Below are positions 23,259 to 32,192 of a stretch of DNA of 64,000 bases, in pieces (positions within the stretch are counted from its first letter, which is position 1; each line of letters starts with the position of its first letter). Made by a program: the position numbers and the translations under genes. The DNA is from JAWLHK01 sp041690355 [NCBI: bacterium] (GTDB taxonomy: Bacteria > J088 > JAWLBW01): assembly GCA_041690355.1 (NCBI GenBank), contig JAWLHK010000009.1:1-64000 (forward strand), written 5' to 3'. Below the pieces are notes generated by a model. It made no database searches. It saw only the letters and a program-made list of their open reading frames with translations, and was not told the DNA's origin.

Positions 23259-25025
23259 ATGCCGAGCCCCGTCCTGCCCGCCATCGTACTCGCCAGCTCC
23301 AACGACGAGACTCGCACGTTTCTCGGCGGCATGCTCGAGCGGCGATTTGGAGCCGATTACAGCATCGCGCTTGCCGACAGCGCCGCCGACGTCATTCGCC
23401 GGCTGGTCGGCTACCGGGACGCCCGGAAGCCGGTGGCGCTGGTGATCTGCAGTTCGTTTCTCGAAGGGAGCAACGGCATCGAAATGCTCTCCGAGGTGCA
23501 CTCGATTCACCCGCACGCCGGCCGGATTCTGCTCACGCGCTGGGGCGACCGCGAAGCCGCCAAGATCATCCTCCAGGCCATGACGCTCGGGCGCGTCGAC
23601 GATGCCGTCTATGTGCCGACGACCAGCCCCGACGAGGCTTTCTACCGGCGGCTCACCGAGCATCTCGAAGAGTGGAGCCAGGAGCAGGGGCCGCACCTCG
23701 AGATTCTGCGCATCGTCGACCATGCGCGCTCCCGCCGCGGACACGAGCTGCGCGAAGGCCTCGAGCGCAACCGGGTTCCCTTTCGATTCATCCGCGCCGA
23801 CGACGACGAGGGGCGGTCACTCACCGCGACCCACGGCGCCGATGCGCTGCCGCTCGTGCTGCTCGCCGACGGCCGCGTGCTGCGCAACCCGAGCAACCTT
23901 GCCATCGCCGAGGCCCTCGAGGTGAATTCGACGATTCAGAACGACATCCTCGACTATGCCGTCGTGGGGGCCGGGCCGGCCGGCCTGGCGACCGCAGTCT
24001 ACGCGGCGTCCGAGGGAATGCGCACCCTGGTCATCGAGCCCTGGACCCTCGGGGGGCAGGCGGGGGCCAGCTCGCGCATCCGTAATTATCCCGGTTTTCC
24101 CCGCGGCATTTCCGGTGCCGACCTTGCCGACCGGTTCTACCAGCAGGCCTGGTTCTTCGGCGCAGGGTTCATCTTCGCCCAGCACGTCCGGCGCCTTGAA
24201 GCGGGCGACGACTGCTACGAGCTGACCATCGACGACGGCCGCGTGGTGCGCGCCCGGGGCGTCGTGCTCGCCTGTGGCGTCGCCTACCGTCCGCTCGGCA
24301 TTCCGAATGTCGAACGGTTCAACGGCGCGGGGGTCTTCTACGGCGCGGCGACGACCGAAGCGCGCGCCCTCGAGGGTACCCGGGTCTGCGTCGCCGGCGG
24401 CGGAAATTCAGCCGGGCAGGCCGTCGTGCATCTGGCGAAGTTCGCCACGCACGTCGATCTGCTGGTGCGCGGAACGGCCCTGACCGGCAACATGTCGCAG
24501 TATCTGATGCAGGAGCTCGAAGATCTCCCCAACGTGACCATCCGCTTCAACACCGAGGTGGTCGACGCCGTGGGCGACCAGGTACTCGAGGGACTCGTCC
24601 TGCACGACGGCATGACCGGCGAGACGCGCACCGAGCCGTCGGCGGCCCTGTTCGTCTTCATCGGTGCACAGCCGCATACGCGCTGGCTGAGCCCCGCGGT
24701 TCACTGCGACAAGCAGGGCTACATCCTGACCGGCACCGAACTGCTGCGCGATGGCGAGCCTCCCGAAGACTGGCCGCTGAAGCGGCGCCCGTTTCCCTTC
24801 GAGACGAACCTGCCTGGCGTGTTTGCCGTCGGCGACGTGCGCCACGGATCGATCAAGCGGGTCACTTCGGCGGTGGGCGAAGGGGCCATGGCCATCCCCT
24901 ACCTTCACGCATGGATCGCCGAAGTGAATGCGCGCCAGCGCCGCCGGGGCCCGCTCTCCCGGGGGGCGCGCGGCCTCGCGCACCCGCCGGCAGGCAGCGA
25001 AAGCGCCGGCTCGAGCCTGCACTGA
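23259..25025 (+). CDS. Receiver-like domain fused to thioredoxin-reductase-like flavoprotein
   Basis: A 588-residue protein of three parts. Residues about 8-140 resemble a response-regulator receiver domain (IVLASSNDETRTFLGGML, later VALVICSSFLEGSNGIEML), but the usual acidic pocket and phospho-Asp are not evident. Residues 145-225 look like a glutaredoxin-like small domain. From about 232 it is a thioredoxin-reductase-like flavoprotein: VVGAGPAGLATAVYA, GGQAGASSRIRNYPGFP, a second GGGNSAGQAVV motif and VFAVGDVRHGS. The disulfide CxxC expected after the FNGAGVFYG segment is absent, so it is not a classical thioredoxin reductase. Proteins of this architecture occur widely without known function. 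Confidence 0.82.
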   Translation: MPSPVLPAIVLASSNDETRTFLGGMLERRFGADYSIALADSAADVIRRLVGYRDARKPVALVICSSFLEGSNGIEMLSEVHSIHPHAGRILLTRWGDREAAKIILQAMTLGRVDDAVYVPTTSPDEAFYRRLTEHLEEWSQEQGPHLEILRIVDHARSRRGHELREGLERNRVPFRFIRADDDEGRSLTATHGADALPLVLLADGRVLRNPSNLAIAEALEVNSTIQNDILDYAVVGAGPAGLATAVYAASEGMRTLVIEPWTLGGQAGASSRIRNYPGFPRGISGADLADRFYQQAWFFGAGFIFAQHVRRLEAGDDCYELTIDDGRVVRARGVVLACGVAYRPLGIPNVERFNGAGVFYGAATTEARALEGTRVCVAGGGNSAGQAVVHLAKFATHVDLLVRGTALTGNMSQYLMQELEDLPNVTIRFNTEVVDAVGDQVLEGLVLHDGMTGETRTEPSAALFVFIGAQPHTRWLSPAVHCDKQGYILTGTELLRDGEPPEDWPLKRRPFPFETNLPGVFAVGDVRHGSIKRVTSAVGEGAMAIPYLHAWIAEVNARQRRRGPLSRGARGLAHPPAGSESAGSSLH

Positions 25026-25083
25026 TCGTTGATGCGGCGCGTGGGGCGGCAGTCCCCACTCGTCTCCCCGCATTTGCTTTGCC

Positions 25084-25104
25084 GACGTCCGACGTCCGAC
25101 GTCC
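25084..25104. repeat. Heptamer array, GACGTCC type
   Basis: Three identical units of GACGTCC in tandem. The array ends two bases before the stop codon of the leftward acyl-CoA dehydrogenase gene, in the gap between two convergent genes. Confidence 0.8.
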
Positions 25105-25106
25105 GA

Positions 25107-26243
25107 TCAGAACCCGCTCATTTTGCCGATGATCTCGAGCATGATCTCATCGGCGCCGCCGCCGATGGTCATGATGCGCACATCGCGGTAGGCGCGGGCG
25201 ATCGGATACTCCTCGATATAACCGTTGCCCCCGTGCATCTGCAGGCACTGGTCGATGACGTCCTTGGCCATGCGCGCGCCACGCAGCTTGAGCATCGAGA
25301 TCTCGCGTGTGCAGTCTTCGCCCGCCTCGAGCTTGCGCACGCAATGGTACGCGAGGTGGCGCACCATCTCGACCTCAGACATCATCTCGGCCAGCCGGTG
25401 ACGCAGCACCTGCTTCGTGATCAGGGGCTTGCCGAATGCCTTGCGGTTCCGCAGATACTCGATCGTCTCGTCAATCGTTTCCTGGGCAAGAATGTAGGAT
25501 GAGGCCGCCGTCAGCCGCTCGTGCTGAAACTGCTGCATCTGATAGATGAAGCCCATCCCCTCTTCGCCGATCCGGTTCGCGGCCGGCACGACCACGTCCT
25601 CGAGCGCGAGCATGGCCGTATCGCTGCAGCGCCAGCCCATTTTCTTGAGCTTCTTGCTGACCGAAAAGCCCTTGCTCTTCGTGGGAACGACAAAGAGAGA
25701 GAACGAGTGATGGCCGGGCTCGTCGCTCGTGCGGGCAAGGAGCGTCACGTAATCGGCCTGCGCGCCGTTCGTGATGAAGGTCTTTGTTCCGTTGATGACG
25801 TACTCGTCGCCGACCCGGCGCGCCGTCGTGCGAATTCCGGCCACGTCAGATCCGGCATCCGGCTCGCTCACGCCGATGGCGAAGACCGCCTCGCCGGCCA
25901 GGGCGGGACGGAGGTATTTCTTCTTCAGCTCCTCAGAACCGAATTTGTGAATGGCCGGAGTCGCCATGTGGGTCTGCACGGTGATCGGAACGGCGACGCC
26001 CCCCGCCTTGATGTGCCCCATCTCTTCGAGAAAGACGAGATCGAACCAGTAGTCGAGCCCCTGACCGCCGAACGAAGGATCCATCGTGATCCCGAGAAAC
26101 CCGAGATCGCCCATCTTCTTGAGGATCCTGTGGGCCGGCCAGGCTTCGGCCTCTTCCCAGGCTTCAACGTTCGGATTGATTTCGCTGTCGATGAAATCGC
26201 GCAGATTGCGGCGGAACAGTTCGTGCTCGGCGGTGAAGTACAT
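25107..26243 (-). CDS. Acyl-CoA dehydrogenase
   Basis: A 378-residue flavoenzyme of the acyl-CoA dehydrogenase family. AVFAIGVSEPDAGSDVAG and FITNGAQADYVTLLART are the FAD/substrate signatures; the C-terminal QMHGGNGYIEEYPIARAYRD is the second signature. The catalytic base expected in the family would be the Glu in this stretch (EEYPIARAYRD). It introduces an alpha-beta double bond into an acyl-CoA and passes electrons to ETF. The start ATG at 26243 has GGAG seven bases upstream; the frame extends upstream without homology. No other beta-oxidation genes adjoin it. Confidence 0.94.
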   Translation of the reverse strand: MYFTAEHELFRRNLRDFIDSEINPNVEAWEEAEAWPAHRILKKMGDLGFLGITMDPSFGGQGLDYWFDLVFLEEMGHIKAGGVAVPITVQTHMATPAIHKFGSEELKKKYLRPALAGEAVFAIGVSEPDAGSDVAGIRTTARRVGDEYVINGTKTFITNGAQADYVTLLARTSDEPGHHSFSLFVVPTKSKGFSVSKKLKKMGWRCSDTAMLALEDVVVPAANRIGEEGMGFIYQMQQFQHERLTAASSYILAQETIDETIEYLRNRKAFGKPLITKQVLRHRLAEMMSEVEMVRHLAYHCVRKLEAGEDCTREISMLKLRGARMAKDVIDQCLQMHGGNGYIEEYPIARAYRDVRIMTIGGGADEIMLEIIGKMSGF

Positions 26244-26339
26244 CGGTAACTCCGGGGGGGGTAAAACAGATCCCGCATATTCTACCCTTGTCCTGCGCCG
26301 CGGTCGATCCGGACGCTGCGAGACCGCTACAATGAAAGA

Positions 26340-27950
26340 ATGACTTTCGGGCGGCGCCTCCACTGTACCGGCACGCGGCTCCTGGCTGCCGTGCTGCTCG
26401 CCGCGCTGCTCGGAGCGGTCTCCGGCGCACGGGCCGAAACGCCGCGGCCGCCGCCCTCGCGCACTATCGACGGGTTCAGCATTGATTCCGCCCGAGTGGC
26501 GGCCGCCTACGGTGCCCGGCCTGAACGGCGCGTCTGGACCGGTTCGACCGAAGCGGTCGCCCGGGCCGATGCCGTGCTCGCCTTTCTGGCCCGCGCCTAC
26601 GAAGACGGTCTGGACCCCCACGATTACGCCATCGAGCCGCTCGCCCGGCGGCTGGCCGGCCCGGAGCGAATGGACGACGACACCGAGCTGCTCTTTACCC
26701 ATGCGCTGCTTGAATACGTGCGCGACATGAAGACCGGCCGCGTCGCCCCGCGCAATTTCGACCCCAATCTCTACGTGGCGCCGCCGGCGGTCGACCTCAC
26801 CGTCCTGTACGAAAGCATCGTGAGCGCACCCCATCCGGTCGCGCGCGTGGCTGCGCTGGCCCCGGCGCACCCCGAGTACCGGCGGCTGCGCCGCGCGCTG
26901 GCTGAATACCGGCAGATCCGCGACCGCGGCGGCTTCACCCCCGTTCCCGCCGGTCCCTCCCTGCGCCAGGGCGATCAGGACGAACGAGTCGCGGACCTGC
27001 GCCAGCGCCTCACAGAAGAAGGCTACCTGGCTGCTTCGACCGAGACCACCTACACGGCCTCGGTCCAGGCGGCGGTCGGCCGCTTTCAGGCCAACCACGG
27101 ACTCGAGGTCGACGGCATCGCCGGCCGCCGCACGCTGGCCGCGATGAACGAGAGCGTCGACGAACACATCCGCATGCTGATCCTGAACCTCGAACGCTGG
27201 CGCTGGCTCCCCGACGACCTCGGGCGCCGGCACGTGCGCGTGAACATCGCCGACTTCAGCGTGCGCGCCATGGAGGGGTCGCGCGAGGTCGGCCGCGCGA
27301 AGGCGATCGTGGGCAAGCCGGCGCGCATGACGCCGGTCTTCTCCAGCGTCATCACGCAGGTTCTCTTTCAGCCCTACTGGTATGTGCCCGAACGGATCGC
27401 GCGGGAAGATATCCTCCCGCAGCTGCAGCGTAACCCCGCATTTCTCGCGGCCGAGCGGTTTACCGTCTTCCGGCGCGAAGGCGCGCGGCTGGTGCGCGTC
27501 GACGAGCCGATCGACTGGGGCGCGCTCACGGCGACCAAGCCATTTCCCTACGTCCTGCGCCAGGACACGGGCCCCCGCAACGCCCTGGGCCCGATCAAGT
27601 TCGACATCGTGAACGACTGGGATATCTACATGCATGGGACGCCGGCGCAGCACCTCTTCGCGTCGACCGAGCGCGCTTACAGTTCCGGCTGCATCCGTCT
27701 CGAGACACCGCTCGACCTTGCCCACTTCATTTTCGAACACGATCCATCGGTCGATCGCGAACGCATCGATGCGTTATACTATCAGGCAGCCAGAGAGCCG
27801 CAGGGGCCACCGGTTATCGTGCCCCTGTCTGAGCCGATCCCGGTGCACATTCTGTACTGGACGGCCTGGGCCGACGAGGCCGGCGACGTACACTTCGTCG
27901 GCGACGTGTACGGGCGAGACAGGCTCCTGGCGAAGGCGCTGAGCCTTTGA
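26340..27950 (+). CDS. ldtD: L,D-transpeptidase, YcbB/LdtD family
   Basis: A 536-residue periplasmic enzyme. A signal peptide (to about residue 32, ARA) precedes the YcbB scaffold domain; a peptidoglycan-binding segment lies near 205-265 (LRQGDQDERVADLRQRL); the YkuD catalytic domain spans about 290-470 with the motif HGTPAQHLF and SSGCIR, whose Cys near 449 is the nucleophile. These enzymes form 3-3 cross-links in peptidoglycan. The next gene, 26 bp downstream, encodes a MepK-like endopeptidase that cuts 3-3 links, the same order as ycbB-ycbK in Enterobacteria. Confidence 0.93.
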   Translation: MTFGRRLHCTGTRLLAAVLLAALLGAVSGARAETPRPPPSRTIDGFSIDSARVAAAYGARPERRVWTGSTEAVARADAVLAFLARAYEDGLDPHDYAIEPLARRLAGPERMDDDTELLFTHALLEYVRDMKTGRVAPRNFDPNLYVAPPAVDLTVLYESIVSAPHPVARVAALAPAHPEYRRLRRALAEYRQIRDRGGFTPVPAGPSLRQGDQDERVADLRQRLTEEGYLAASTETTYTASVQAAVGRFQANHGLEVDGIAGRRTLAAMNESVDEHIRMLILNLERWRWLPDDLGRRHVRVNIADFSVRAMEGSREVGRAKAIVGKPARMTPVFSSVITQVLFQPYWYVPERIAREDILPQLQRNPAFLAAERFTVFRREGARLVRVDEPIDWGALTATKPFPYVLRQDTGPRNALGPIKFDIVNDWDIYMHGTPAQHLFASTERAYSSGCIRLETPLDLAHFIFEHDPSVDRERIDALYYQAAREPQGPPVIVPLSEPIPVHILYWTAWADEAGDVHFVGDVYGRDRLLAKALSL

Positions 27951-27976
27951 CGAGAGGATGAGGACTGAGAAACGCG

Positions 27977-28516
27977 ATGGCCTGGACGAGACGTGACTTT
28001 CTGCGCTCCGGACTGATGGCCGCCGGCATGCTCGCGCTGCCGCGCTGGGCCCGGGCGGCGACGGAGCCCGAGGTCAAGACCCTCTCGTTCTACCACCTGC
28101 ATACCGGCGAGCGCCTGCGCCGGATTCCTTTCTGGGAACAGGGGGAGTTCGTGCCGGATGCGCTCCACGAGATCAATCGCCTGCTGCGCGATTTCCGTAC
28201 AGGCGAAGTCGCCGAAATCGACCGCGGCGTGCTCGACATTCTCTTTCGCCTTCGCGAGTCGACGGGTAGCGCGAATGCATTCCACATCATCAGCGGTTTT
28301 CGCTCGTCGGCGACGAACGCCATGCTGCGCACGAAGTCGCGAGGGGTGGCCAAAGGGAGTCTCCACACGCGCGGCATGGCCATCGACGTCCGCCTTCCGG
28401 GCACGCAATTGAAGGCGCTGCGTCAGGCGGCCCTCGACTTGAAGGCCGGCGGGGTGGGATACTACCCGAAATCAGACTTCGTGCACGTCGATACCGGCCG
28501 CGTCCGCTGGTGGTGA
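27977..28516 (+). CDS. mepK: MepK-like murein endopeptidase (DUF882/YcbK, M15-like)
   Basis: A 179-residue protein with a Tat-type signal (TRRDFLRSGLMAAGMLAL). The mature part is an M15-like zinc peptidase: ISGFRSSATNAML, then HTRGMAIDV with the HxxxxxxD metal pair and FVHVDTGRVRWW with the last His ligand. In E. coli MepK cleaves 3-3 cross-links made by L,D-transpeptidases, and its gene is likewise next to the ldtD gene. The reading frame ends 63 bp before the next gene. Assignment to the family is secure; the exact bond is by analogy. Confidence 0.9.
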   Translation: MAWTRRDFLRSGLMAAGMLALPRWARAATEPEVKTLSFYHLHTGERLRRIPFWEQGEFVPDALHEINRLLRDFRTGEVAEIDRGVLDILFRLRESTGSANAFHIISGFRSSATNAMLRTKSRGVAKGSLHTRGMAIDVRLPGTQLKALRQAALDLKAGGVGYYPKSDFVHVDTGRVRWW

Positions 28517-28578
28517 CCGGCGCTTTTCTCCGGCGCCCCTGCATCCGCCGCAACCGGGAATCGACACTGGGGGGAATC

Positions 28579-29793
28579 ATGCGCCGGGCCATTCCGCTTT
28601 TTGCCTTTTTCGCTTGCTGCAACCCCGGCCCCGAGTCCGCGATGGTCACGTATCATCAGGACGTGGCCCCGATTCTGGCGGCCAACTGTGTCGGATGCCA
28701 CCGCGAGGGGGGCGCCGCACCGTTCCCCCTGGAAACCTACGAGCAGGCGAAGGCCTATGCCTCGCTCATCCGGCAGGTGACCGAAGAGCGCCGAATGCCG
28801 CCGGTCAACATGGACGCCAGCGGAGCCTGCCAGCCGTTTGCGGATACGCCCTATCTGAGCGAGGCGCAACTCAAGGCGATCCGCGACTGGGCGCAATCGG
28901 GTGCCGAGCCGGGAGACCCGCGGGACCACAGCGCCCTCATCCCCCGGCAGGCGACGCTCGACAATCCAACGACGACCGTCACGGTCGGCGGCTACACGCC
29001 TGACGATTCCACCGCTGACGACTACCGCTGCTTCGTGGTCAATCCGGACTTGACGCGCCAGGCCTACCTGACGGCCTTCGAGGTCCGGCCCGGTTCTGCC
29101 GCGCAGGATCACCACATGATCCTCTATCTCCCCACCGACGATGACGCCGAGCAGGCCGCCCTCGAGAGTGACGCCGCCGAGCCCGGTACCGGCTACACAT
29201 GCTACGGGGGACCCGGCGTGTCGGCATCGGCCGTCGCCGGGTGGGCGCCCGGGACGGGCGCGACCGCCTATCCCGAGGGGACCGGCGTGCGCATCCCCGC
29301 GGGCCGGCAGATGATTATCCAGATGCACTTCAATACCGTCAACGGCGTCGAACCGGACACCACAGAAATCGCACTGCAGCTCGCACAGACGGTCCGCAAG
29401 CAGGGATACCTGGCGCCGATCGCCGATGGACGCATGGTGCTTCCCGCCGGAGAAGAACGTGCGCAGTGGACGTTCGACTGGCCCCTGTCCCAGGGGCCGC
29501 AGTTTCCCGGCCTCATCCACGCCGCATTTCCCCACATGCACAAGCGCGGCGTCTCGATGCGGGTCGACATCGTCGACGGCGACGAAGAAACATGCCTGAG
29601 TGACGTGCCCCGTTGGGACTTCAACTGGCAACGGTTCTTTTTCTACGAGGAGCCCGTCCCGTACTACCCGACGTCCACGGGAGCCATCCGCACGGCATGC
29701 GTCTTCGACACGAGCGGCGACACGGTGCCCGTCACCTGGGGCGAAGGGACGGACGACGAGATGTGCCTGACCTATTTCTACGTCACGTTCTGA
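28579..29793 (+). CDS. Fused c-type haem and copper type II ascorbate-dependent monooxygenase-like protein
   Basis: A 404-residue exported protein. The signal ends FFACCNPG, possibly a lipobox (FAC). Residues about 22-110 hold one haem-binding CVGCH in a region typical of bacterial proteins fused to copper monooxygenases (DVAPILAANCVGCHREGGAAPF). The rest resembles the PHM/DBM copper fold: DHHMILY for one copper, then QMHFNT and HMHKRG for the other set of His/Met ligands. Substrate unknown. The chosen start has GGGGGG upstream; the longer frame would overlap mepK. Same strand as ldtD-mepK, 62 bp after them. Confidence 0.82.
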   Translation: MRRAIPLFAFFACCNPGPESAMVTYHQDVAPILAANCVGCHREGGAAPFPLETYEQAKAYASLIRQVTEERRMPPVNMDASGACQPFADTPYLSEAQLKAIRDWAQSGAEPGDPRDHSALIPRQATLDNPTTTVTVGGYTPDDSTADDYRCFVVNPDLTRQAYLTAFEVRPGSAAQDHHMILYLPTDDDAEQAALESDAAEPGTGYTCYGGPGVSASAVAGWAPGTGATAYPEGTGVRIPAGRQMIIQMHFNTVNGVEPDTTEIALQLAQTVRKQGYLAPIADGRMVLPAGEERAQWTFDWPLSQGPQFPGLIHAAFPHMHKRGVSMRVDIVDGDEETCLSDVPRWDFNWQRFFFYEEPVPYYPTSTGAIRTACVFDTSGDTVPVTWGEGTDDEMCLTYFYVTF

Positions 29794-29814
29794 GCGGCGA
29801 ACATTTCCGGACAA

Positions 29815-29840
29815 AGCGCCGAGCGCCGCGCCAAGCGCCA
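29815..29840. repeat. Heptamer array, AGCGCCR type
   Basis: AGCGCCG, AGCGCCG, a 5-bp truncated unit CGCCA and AGCGCCA stand in tandem 21 bp after the copper/haem gene. Same heptamer as at 4480-4507. Confidence 0.7.
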
Positions 29841-29901
29841 ATGAAACAAGGCCACTTCCACGCGGTTCACGAGAGCACGTCCGAGCCGGGATGGGTCCAC
29901 G

Positions 29902-30004
29902 CACTCGTCACTCGTCACTCGTCACTCGTCACTCGTCACTCGTCACTCGTCACTCGTCACTCGTCACTCGTCACTGCCCCAATCGTCAATCGTAAATTGT
30001 CAAT
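29902..30004. repeat. Heptamer array, ten identical CACTCGT units plus CGTMAAT units
   Basis: Ten perfect CACTCGT units (29902-29971) and a partial one form the most regular array of the window. After GCCCC come AATCGTC, AATCGTA, AATTGTC and a last partial unit ending near 30004. The array lies immediately upstream of the first GMC pair and its last unit overlaps a putative -35 box. No gene is in the 240-bp gap. Confidence 0.95.
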
Positions 30005-30026
30005 TTTCCCGACCGTCCGGTAGAAT
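29997..30026 (+). promoter_or_regulatory. Putative promoter of the first GMC pair
   Basis: TTGTCA (29997-30002), formed by the last heptamer unit, an 18-bp spacer and TAGAAT (30021-30026). The start codon at 30034 would be at about the transcription start, implying a leaderless message; no Shine-Dalgarno is seen. Confidence 0.4.
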
Positions 30027-30033
30027 AGCCTGC

Positions 30034-30612
30034 ATGCCTTCGACGCATGAAAGATTGCTCGCCGACGCCCTCGCCCCCCTTTCGCGCCGCCGCTTTTTTC
30101 TGGGCGCCGCCGCGGGCCTCGGCACGACCGTGGCCGCCTGCACGTCCGGTTCCGCAACGGGGCTCCCCGCAGACCTGCAGACCCTGACCCCCGGCGAATA
30201 CCGGCTCTTTCAGCGCCTTGCCGCCGTGTTTCTGCCGACAACGGCCGTCGGGCTCACGCCGGTCGAAAAGGTTCCCCTCTTTCGGAACATCGATCACATG
30301 CTCGGTCTCCTTCCAGAGCCGCTGCGCAACGACCTCGGCCTCGGCCTCAAACTCTTCGACTACGGCAGCTACGTCATCGGCTGGCATTTCAGCCCGTTCC
30401 ACCGACTCGACGACGCATCGGCCGAAACCTACTGCCGCGCGTGGCAGGACGGCAACGAGATCCAGCGCGGCCTCTTTCAGGCGCTGCGGCAGATCGTCTA
30501 CATGTCTTACTGGCGCGAACCCGACACCTGGGCCCCCATCGACTACGACGGCCCGGTCACCGCGAAGTGGGGCATTCCCCGCCTCGGCAACGCGCCCCTT
30601 CCTGCGGAGTAA
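30034..30612 (+). CDS. Tat-exported gluconate 2-dehydrogenase subunit 3-like protein
   Basis: A 192-residue helical protein. The N-terminus SRRRFFLGAAAGLGTTVAAC is a twin-arginine signal, and the Cys at its end might be lipidated. The mature part resembles the small (gamma, subunit 3) component of periplasmic GMC flavodehydrogenases, which carries the flavoprotein across the membrane by co-export. The next gene, 3 bp downstream, is such a flavoprotein. A similar pair is at 36345-38527. Substrate unknown. Confidence 0.72.
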   Translation: MPSTHERLLADALAPLSRRRFFLGAAAGLGTTVAACTSGSATGLPADLQTLTPGEYRLFQRLAAVFLPTTAVGLTPVEKVPLFRNIDHMLGLLPEPLRNDLGLGLKLFDYGSYVIGWHFSPFHRLDDASAETYCRAWQDGNEIQRGLFQALRQIVYMSYWREPDTWAPIDYDGPVTAKWGIPRLGNAPLPAE

Positions 30613-30615
30613 CCG

Positions 30616-32169
30616 GTGGCAGCGAACGTCAATGCCGGAGACCGGCTCCCCATCCGCGAAGCGCGCAACACGCGGGAAAAAAACATCGACCTCTCAGCCG
30701 ACGTGGTCGTCGTCGGCTCGGGGGGCGGCGGTGCCGTCATGGCCTACGAGCTCGCCGCCGCCGGCAAGTCGGTAATCGTGCTCGAGGCGGGGCCCTACGT
30801 TCCCTCGACGGAATTCACGGAGCGGTATGCCGACATGTTCAGCCGCCTCTACGCCGACCATGGCGGCCAGACCAACACGACCGCAGACCTGGCCATCCTC
30901 CAGGGCCGGTGTGTCGGCGGCTCTACGGTCGTGAACGGCGCCGTCTGTTTTCGCACCCCTGCAAATATTCTGGCGGAATGGCGGCGCGACCACGGGCTGA
31001 CCGAGTTCACGCCCGAACGGCTTGCGCCGTATTTCGAGAAGGTCGAGAAACGGCTCTCCGTCCACACGAACGAGCCGCACGAGATCAACGAAAACAGCCG
31101 TATCCTCGAGCGCGGGTGCGAGGCGCTGAACTATTCGAGCAAGCCGCTCGCGCGGAACACGAAGGATTGCTCGCTGAGCGGATTCTGTCTTGCCGGGTGC
31201 GCTTCGGATCGCAAGCAGTCGATGCTGGTCACCTACATTCCCTGGGCCATCGCAAAGGGTGCCCAAGTGTTCGCCGATACCACGGCAGATCGGATTCTGA
31301 CGGAAAACGGGCGCGCCGTAGGCGTCGAAGGCGAGATGCGCGATCCGGAATCCGGCGCGCTCAAGGCGACCGTGCGTGTCCGGGCAAAGGCGGTCGTCCT
31401 TGCCGCCGGCGCAGTGCAGACGCCGATCCTCCTGCAGAAGAACGGCCTCGCCGACTCGAGCGGTCAGGTCGGCCGTAACTTTGCCTGCCACCCTTCGCTC
31501 GGGTTCTTCGCCCTCTTCCCCGAGAAGGTTTACGGCTATCGGGGCGCCACGCTCGGGAGCTACTGCGACGAGTTCGAGGCGCCGGAAAAAGGCGGCTTCA
31601 TTCTCGAGGGGGGCACGGCAGGGGCCGACTTTATCGCCATGCTCGCCCCGGCGTTCGGCCGCGAAAATCTTGACGTCATGAAGCGCTTTGCGCACATTGC
31701 GGGCATGGTCAGCCTGATCCATGATCGCAACGTGGGCCGCGTCAAGTGGACCGGAAAGAAGAAGGAAATTCAATACGCCATCGATCCGGCCGACCAGCCG
31801 ACTATCCGTCAGTGCATGGTGACGGCATCGCGCATCTTCTTCGCCGCAGGCGCCGAGGAGGTCATTCTCCCGACCTACCAGCCGCTGCGGGTGCGGTCCA
31901 TGGACGAAGTCGAACGGATCGTTCCGCAGCTCGACCTTGGCCCGCACCGGCTGCACTTGACGTCCTATCACCCGCAGGGTACCTGTCGGATGGGCGCCGA
32001 TCCGAGCCGCTCCGTCGTCCGGCCGGACGGCAGGACGCACGACGTGCCCGGGCTGTGGATTGCAGACGCGAGCCTGTTTCCCACCTCGATCATGGTCAAT
32101 CCCCAGATCTCGGTGTTCGCCCTGTCGACGTGGATCAGCGAGCGACTGCACGCTTCACTCGAAGGTTGA
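30616..32169 (+). CDS. GMC-family FAD oxidoreductase
   Basis: A 517-residue flavoprotein of the glucose-methanol-choline family. The FAD motif VVVGSGGGGAVMAYELAAAG lies at residues 31-50, GRCVGGSTVVNGAVCFRTP is the second GMC signature, and YHPQGTCRMG plus LWIADASLFPTSIMVNPQ close the fold with catalytic-type His and Asn. The start is GTG, 3 bp after the subunit-3-like gene. It has no signal peptide of its own, fitting export together with the Tat-bearing partner. Paralogue of the gene at 36345-37904. Such enzymes in other organisms oxidise alcohols, sterols or sugars. Confidence 0.92.
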   Translation: MAANVNAGDRLPIREARNTREKNIDLSADVVVVGSGGGGAVMAYELAAAGKSVIVLEAGPYVPSTEFTERYADMFSRLYADHGGQTNTTADLAILQGRCVGGSTVVNGAVCFRTPANILAEWRRDHGLTEFTPERLAPYFEKVEKRLSVHTNEPHEINENSRILERGCEALNYSSKPLARNTKDCSLSGFCLAGCASDRKQSMLVTYIPWAIAKGAQVFADTTADRILTENGRAVGVEGEMRDPESGALKATVRVRAKAVVLAAGAVQTPILLQKNGLADSSGQVGRNFACHPSLGFFALFPEKVYGYRGATLGSYCDEFEAPEKGGFILEGGTAGADFIAMLAPAFGRENLDVMKRFAHIAGMVSLIHDRNVGRVKWTGKKKEIQYAIDPADQPTIRQCMVTASRIFFAAGAEEVILPTYQPLRVRSMDEVERIVPQLDLGPHRLHLTSYHPQGTCRMGADPSRSVVRPDGRTHDVPGLWIADASLFPTSIMVNPQISVFALSTWISERLHASLEG

Positions 32170-32192
32170 CCTTCCCGTTGGATCTGCCGGGA

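Noticed and set aside
25041-25059. GTGGGG/CCCCAC hairpin between the flavoprotein and acyl-CoA dehydrogenase genes
   Set aside because: Short stem without T-tract; insufficient for a terminator call.
25107-27740. An 877-codon frame combining acyl-CoA dehydrogenase with a long N-terminal extension
   Set aside because: The extension is antisense to the ldtD gene. The dehydrogenase begins at the ATG at 26243 with a good ribosome-binding site.
29902-29975. CRISPR-like array
   Set aside because: Units are 7 bp with no spacers and no cas genes in the window; it is a simple tandem repeat.
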